Below are positions 39,371-44,428 of a stretch of 44,428 bases of DNA, in pieces. The notes under the pieces were generated by a model, which did not search any database, had not been told where the DNA came from, and saw only the letters and a program-made list of their open reading frames with translations. The DNA is from Clostridiales bacterium. Its GTDB lineage: Bacteria; Bacillota; Clostridia; Lachnospirales; Lachnospiraceae. The stretch is from positions 1 through 44,428 of the forward strand of contig DUQJ01000048.1 of NCBI GenBank assembly GCA_012837865.1, in the 5' to 3' direction. The position numbers and the translations under genes are program-made. Within the stretch, counting starts at the first letter, position 1. Every line of letters starts with the position of its first letter.

Positions 39371-40531
39371 TTATGCATTTTTAGCTCTATATTTTGAAAT
39401 TACATCAAATGCTATAGCTGCTAGCAATACTAAACCTTTGATTGCTTTTTGAACATTTGAATCGATTCCTCTTATTGACATACCATTGTTAAGGATACCC
39501 ATGAAAACAGCTCCTATTACTACTCCTGGTACTGAACCTGCTCCACCATATGCTGATGCACCACCTATGTAACATGAGCCTATAGCATCCATTTCATAAT
39601 TAGTACCAGCTGTAGGTGCCGCAGAGTTAAAGCGAGCTACACACATAAGTGCTGCAATTGCACTTAAGAATGCCATATTAACATATGACATAAATAATAC
39701 TTTATTAGTATTAATACCACTTAATTTTGCTGCTTTTTCATTACCACCAACTGCATATAAATGTCGTCCTGCTACTGTTTTGGATGTAATATATGCATAC
39801 ACGATAACTATTACACCAATTATAACTAAAGTCATTGGGATTCCTTTATGTCTTGCAAGTGTAATGGAAAGCGTTATAATTATTGAACATATTAAAACTG
39901 CTTTTAATATAATTATATATAATTTCTCAGTTTGATATCCTTTTTTTGTTTTATTAATATAACTCATTGATTGAATAATAATATATATAAGACTAATAAC
40001 AACTCCTATTAATATACATGTTATATTTAAACTTGTACCATTAAAGACATCGGGTATATAGCTGTTAAAAAGATTTAGATAATTTTCAGGAAATGGCGAG
40101 ATTGTTAGTCCATCTAATATAATTAGTGCTACACCTCTCCATAATAACATACCAGCAAGTGTAACTATAAACGCTGGAATCCTTATATATGCAATCCAGA
40201 ATCCTTGCCAAACACCTATTAATATTCCTGCAATAAGGCATAAAGCTATTGATAACCATATATTTAAACCTTTAGTTACAATCAATTTACCTGCTAATGC
40301 TCCTACAAGTGCAACAACTGATCCTACTGACAAATCAATATTACCTCCTGTTAATATACACATTAACATACCAACAGCAAGAACTACTACATAACCATTT
40401 TGAGATATTAGATTTGTTACATTTCCAGGAACCAATAGTATTCCATTAGTTGATATTGCGAATATAATTGTTACTACAACTAATGCAATCAACATTGTGT
40501 TTTTCTTTAATACTTCTTTTACCTTTATCAT
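39371..40531 (-). CDS. mmsB: Monosaccharide ABC transporter permease
   Basis: GGNIDLSVGSVVALVGA; AAPTAGTNYEMDAIGSCYIGGASAYGG. Confidence 0.88.
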   Translation of the reverse strand: MIKVKEVLKKNTMLIALVVVTIIFAISTNGILLVPGNVTNLISQNGYVVVLAVGMLMCILTGGNIDLSVGSVVALVGALAGKLIVTKGLNIWLSIALCLIAGILIGVWQGFWIAYIRIPAFIVTLAGMLLWRGVALIILDGLTISPFPENYLNLFNSYIPDVFNGTSLNITCILIGVVISLIYIIIQSMSYINKTKKGYQTEKLYIIILKAVLICSIIITLSITLARHKGIPMTLVIIGVIVIVYAYITSKTVAGRHLYAVGGNEKAAKLSGINTNKVLFMSYVNMAFLSAIAALMCVARFNSAAPTAGTNYEMDAIGSCYIGGASAYGGAGSVPGVVIGAVFMGILNNGMSIRGIDSNVQKAIKGLVLLAAIAFDVISKYRAKNA

Positions 40532-40534
40532 TTC

Positions 40535-42073
40535 CTACACTCCTTTACCTGATTTTAAAATTTGGCCCATAATATATTCTTGTGTTGCATCTTTTTTCAT
40601 CACTTCACCAACCATTTGACCTTCATTCATTATATATATACGATCACACATACCGATAACCTCAGGTAGTTCAGAAGATAATAAAATAATAGATTTGCCT
40701 TGAGCAACTAAATCATTTATTATACAGTAAATTTCATATTTAGCACCAACATCAATACCCCTTGTTGGTTCATCAAGTATCATAATATCAGGATCTGTAA
40801 ACATCCACTTACTTAGTAAAACTTTTTGTTGATTACCACCACTTAAATTATCGACATCTTGTTCTACAGAAGTAGCTTTAATATTCAGTTTATTTTTATA
40901 TTCTTTAGCTGCTAAAACTTCTTGATCCATATCTATTACACCACGTTCACTTACTTTATCCATTTTGGCTAAAGTAGTATTTATTCTAATAGGATTAGAT
41001 AAAATTAATCCATCACCTTTTCTGTCCTCAGTTATATATGCTATTTTCTTATCTATTGCTTGTTTTACATTATTTAATTTTATTTCTTCACCATGAATCA
41101 GTAATTTCCCTTTGATATTAGTACCATAGCTTTTACCAAAAATACTAAGAGCTAGTTCAGTTCTTCCTGCACCCATTAATCCAGCTACACCAATAACCTC
41201 GCCTTTTTTAATATGTAACGATACATTCTTTACTACTTTTCTTCCACTATATAATGGATGATCTACATTCCAATCTATAATTTCTAAGCTTGTCTCTCCT
41301 ATTTTAACGCCTTCTCTTTTTGGAAAACGATCTGTTAATGCACGGCCAACCATACCATTAATTATTCGTTCTTCACTTACCTCATCCGTTTTATTGTCTA
41401 ATGTTTCTATTGTCGCGCCATCGCGCAATATAGTTATTTTGTCTGCAACATAAGATATTTCATTTAATTTATGAGATATAATAATTGAAGTCATGCCTTC
41501 TTTTTTAAATTGTAACAATAAATCTAATAGTTTTTTTGAATCCGTTTCATTTAATGATGCTGTTGGTTCATCAAGAATTAGTAGTTTTACATTTTTAGCT
41601 AAGGCTTTTGCAACCTCTACTAATTGTTGTTTACCAACACCAATATCTTTTATTAATGTTCTTGATGATTCATTAAGTCCTACTGTTTTAAGTATTTTAC
41701 TAGCTTGATTATAGGTTTCTTCCCAGCTAATACTTAACTTAGAACCTCTTTCATTACCAAGAAACATATTTTCTCCTATAGACATATATGGCACTAAAGC
41801 CAATTCCTGATGTATAATTACAATGCCTTTTGATTCACTATCACGAATCTCATTAAATTTACATTCTTCTTCTTCATACAATATCTTTCCTTCATAGCTA
41901 CCGTAAGGATGTACTCCACTTAACACTTTCATAAGAGTTGATTTACCAGCACCATTTTCACCTACTATGGCATGGATTTCACCCTCTTCTACTTGAAGAT
42001 TAACATTGTCAAGTGCTTTAACTCCCGGAAAAGTTTTTGTTATTTTTTTCATTTCCAATAACAACTTAGCCAA
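40535..42073 (-). CDS. mmsA: Monosaccharide ABC transporter ATP-binding protein
   Basis: Two ABC domains; [39 protein letters not shown]. Confidence 0.9.
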   Translation of the reverse strand: MAKLLLEMKKITKTFPGVKALDNVNLQVEEGEIHAIVGENGAGKSTLMKVLSGVHPYGSYEGKILYEEEECKFNEIRDSESKGIVIIHQELALVPYMSIGENMFLGNERGSKLSISWEETYNQASKILKTVGLNESSRTLIKDIGVGKQQLVEVAKALAKNVKLLILDEPTASLNETDSKKLLDLLLQFKKEGMTSIIISHKLNEISYVADKITILRDGATIETLDNKTDEVSEERIINGMVGRALTDRFPKREGVKIGETSLEIIDWNVDHPLYSGRKVVKNVSLHIKKGEVIGVAGLMGAGRTELALSIFGKSYGTNIKGKLLIHGEEIKLNNVKQAIDKKIAYITEDRKGDGLILSNPIRINTTLAKMDKVSERGVIDMDQEVLAAKEYKNKLNIKATSVEQDVDNLSGGNQQKVLLSKWMFTDPDIMILDEPTRGIDVGAKYEIYCIINDLVAQGKSIILLSSELPEVIGMCDRIYIMNEGQMVGEVMKKDATQEYIMGQILKSGKGV

Positions 42074-42100
42074 TTAAGTCCCTCCTAATCTTTAATAAAT

Positions 42101-42128
42101 AGGCGAGTAATATGCATACTACTCGCCT
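42101..42128 (-). other. Intercistronic stem-loop between sugar-binding protein and ATPase genes
   Basis: AGGCGAGTA/TACTCGCCT arms, with further inner pairing after one mismatch. Confidence 0.8.
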
Positions 42129-42189
42129 GTTCATTAATTAAAACTTTTCTTAGTTATTAATTATAACAGATGATATAGTTATAATTTTA

Positions 42190-43266
42190 TTATTTTAATT
42201 GATCTGCTGTATAATATCCTGAATCAATAAGTAATTTTTCATAATTTGACGCATCAGCAAATACTGGTTCACATAGGAAAGTAGGAATAATTCCTGTTCC
42301 ATTATCATAAGTTTTGTTGTCATTTACTGGAACTGTTTCACCTTTAATAATTGCAGAAACCATTGTAACAACTTGAGCTGCAAGTGTACGAGTGTCTTTA
42401 AATATTGACATGGATTGTGTACCTGCTAAGATGTTTTTAACTGATGTAATATCACAGTCTTGGCCTGTTAGAACTGGGAAATCATTTCCTGAGAATCCAG
42501 CGCCTACTAAAGCATTTGTTATACCAATTGCACAAGAGTCATTAGAAGATAATACTACATCTAATTTTGTTCCATCTGCATAATTAGCAGTTATTAAGTT
42601 TTCCATACGTTTTTGTGCTTCTTCTGTAGACCAGTTTAATGTAGCAACTTCTTCAAAAGCTTTTTGGCCTGATAATACTACTAATTTACCAGAGTCGATA
42701 TATGGGTTTAAGATATCCATTGCACCACCATAGAAGAATCGTGCATTATTATCATCAGGAGATCCTGTGAAAATTTCAAGATTAAAAGGTCCAGCTGCAT
42801 TTTTAAGATCTAGTTTGTCTACTATGTATTGGCCTTGAATAGTTCCAACCATATAGTTATCAAATGTAGCATAATATGAAACTGCATCTGTATCCATGAT
42901 TAATCGATCATAAGCGATTACAGGTATTTTTTTAGTTTTTGCTTCTTTTAAAACTGTACCTAATGATCCACCATCGATTGAAGCGATAACGATTGCCTCA
43001 CAACCACTTGTTATCATGTTTTCAATTTGAGAAACTTGAGTTGCAATATCATTGTTAGCATATTGAAGGTCTACTACGTAGCCAGCAGCCTCTAGTTCTT
43101 TTTTCATGTTTTCACCATCTTGGTTCCAACGTTGTAAATCTTTTGTAGGCATAGCTACACCAACTTTTTTACCGCCTTTTGATGAATTCTCTTTTTTCTT
43201 ACATCCTACTAATAAAGTAGAAACCATTAAAACAGCAATAAGTAAAGCAAATAATTTTTTCTTCAT
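42190..43266 (-). CDS. chvE: ChvE-like sugar-binding lipoprotein
   Basis: Lipobox STLLVGC; KVGVAMPTKDLQRWNQDG; TGQDCD. Confidence 0.88.
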   Translation of the reverse strand: MKKKLFALLIAVLMVSTLLVGCKKKENSSKGGKKVGVAMPTKDLQRWNQDGENMKKELEAAGYVVDLQYANNDIATQVSQIENMITSGCEAIVIASIDGGSLGTVLKEAKTKKIPVIAYDRLIMDTDAVSYYATFDNYMVGTIQGQYIVDKLDLKNAAGPFNLEIFTGSPDDNNARFFYGGAMDILNPYIDSGKLVVLSGQKAFEEVATLNWSTEEAQKRMENLITANYADGTKLDVVLSSNDSCAIGITNALVGAGFSGNDFPVLTGQDCDITSVKNILAGTQSMSIFKDTRTLAAQVVTMVSAIIKGETVPVNDNKTYDNGTGIIPTFLCEPVFADASNYEKLLIDSGYYTADQLK

Positions 43267-43309
43267 AATATATCCTCCCTAAAATTTTACTTTGTTACAA
43301 TTAAATAAT

Positions 43310-43338
43310 AGCATATATTGGGTAGGATTAGATTGCAA
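43310..43338 (-). promoter_or_regulatory. Candidate promoter of chvE-mmsA-mmsB
   Basis: TTGCAA, 17-nt spacer, TATGCT on the minus strand. Confidence 0.5.
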
Positions 43339-43472
43339 TGTGCTATACAATATTGTTTATCTATTAAACTCTTTTGTAACTTTATTCTTATATTTAATAG
43401 GATAACAATTTAATGCTATGTATTTAGCAATATCTTATAGTTTCTTTATCAATTAACTGTTCATATAAAATT

Positions 43473-44428
43473 TTAAGATTCTGGAACATATAAGTACACA
43501 TCTTCTTTTTGTTGAAAGCCGCCACCAATAATTACATCATCTATATTATCTATATTAACAGCTACAGGTTCTAATCTTACATAGGGAACATCAAATTTAC
43601 CGTCATTTATTAATTCATACACTTTAATATCTTCATGTTTCCCAAGCTTTACAGCATATTCAGCGGCTTTTTTTGCCAGTTCATCAACTGGTTTATAGAC
43701 TGTCATAGTTTGTGTACCTTCAACAATTCTTTGACAAGCTGCAAGGTCTGCATCCTGACCTGTTACCACAACTTTACCTGCTAATCTATTTTCCGAAAGA
43801 GCCCTCACTGCTTGACTAGCTAGATTATCATTACCACATAGAACTCCATTAATATCTTCATTTATAAGAAGTGCCTCATTAATAGCTCTAAATGCTTCTT
43901 CTGCCAACCAATTTTCTGCGTATAAAGAATAAACTATATTAAACCCTTTATCTACTATGGCATCAGAAAAACCTTCCTCTACTAATTTAACATTATTATC
44001 AGATGGGGATCCAAAAATAGTAACAATGTTACCACCATTGGGAATGTTTTCGGCTAGTGACTCGCCCATAATTTTTCCTACTTCTTCATTATCAAATGAT
44101 ATGTATAGATCAACATTTGTATTAATAAGCAATCTATCATATGCTATTACCTTAATACCTTCATTTTTTGCTCTTAATAATACATCTTTACAATTCTCTG
44201 AATCTACAGCAATAATAACGATTACATCCATGTTTTCCTGTATGAAGTATTCAATTTGTGCTTTTTGTTCTTCTGGATTACCATTAGCATTTTGAACATT
44301 TACATCTGCTCCTAGTTCAATTGCAGTAGAAACGAATACATCTCTATCACGTTGCCATCTTTCAATTACAAAGGAATCAAAGGATAGCCCTATCTTTATC
44401 TTTTGATCTTCAACATTGACTACATCAA
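43473..44428 (-). CDS. XylF-like sugar-binding protein, 5' end outside window
   Basis: Frame stays open past the ATG at 44231 to the window edge (KIGLSFDSFVIERWQRDRDVFVSTAIELGADVNVQNANGNPEEQKAQIEYFIQENMD...); C-terminus DVPYVRLEPVAVNIDNIDDVIIGGGF. Confidence 0.85.
   Translation of the reverse strand, partial: DVVNVEDQKIKIGLSFDSFVIERWQRDRDVFVSTAIELGADVNVQNANGNPEEQKAQIEYFIQENMDVIVIIAVDSENCKDVLLRAKNEGIKVIAYDRLLINTNVDLYISFDNEEVGKIMGESLAENIPNGGNIVTIFGSPSDNNVKLVEEGFSDAIVDKGFNIVYSLYAENWLAEEAFRAINEALLINEDINGVLCGNDNLASQAVRALSENRLAGKVVVTGQDADLAACQRIVEGTQTMTVYKPVDELAKKAAEYAVKLGKHEDIKVYELINDGKFDVPYVRLEPVAVNIDNIDDVIIGGGFQQKEDVYLYVPES

Noticed and set aside
1-44428. Mobile elements, prophage, CRISPR arrays, tRNA/rRNA genes, classical defence or toxin-antitoxin systems
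   Set aside because: No transposase/integrase ORFs, no regularly spaced repeats, no tRNA cloverleaf or rRNA sequence recognised; ORF content is metabolic, transport and regulatory.

Overview
AT-rich Firmicutes/Clostridia-like chromosomal segment, coding-dense, mostly minus strand. No rRNA, tRNA, CRISPR array or transposase was recognised. Main blocks, left to right: (1) a YjjI-family glycyl radical enzyme, its YjjW-type activase and a divergent Crp/Fnr regulator; (2) a six-gene nucleoside-type (BMP) ABC transporter operon with a GntR/FCD regulator, opposite a uridine phosphorylase; (3) an EstA-like esterase and TrkH/TrkA; (4) a Crp/Fnr regulator divergent from a split permease whose second subunit is fused to a mono-cluster ferredoxin, next to a 4Fe-4S protein and a rubredoxin-domain protein; (5) a PutP-like symporter, a Cache-PAS-GGDEF-HD-GYP protein, a conserved exported orphan and an NCS2 purine permease; (6) AAC(3)-like, Gfo/Idh/MocA, CobO, DUF4173/XRE/DUF2975, lipase-like, PhnA and YgiQ genes; (7) a membrane pyrophosphatase; (8) an epimerase-esterase-DEAD helicase-GGDEF gene run; (9) a ChvE/MmsA/MmsB sugar ABC operon preceded by a second, truncated sugar-binding protein. 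Best leads: the YjjI/YjjW system beside nucleoside uptake and cleavage genes; two identical-arm AGGAC-N4-GTCCT palindromes, one in the GRE intergenic region and one upstream of a distant esterase; the ferredoxin-fused split permease with a GTTAC-N4-GTAAC site at about -41.5; and a GntR gene with an intact HTH but no ATG/GTG/TTG start.
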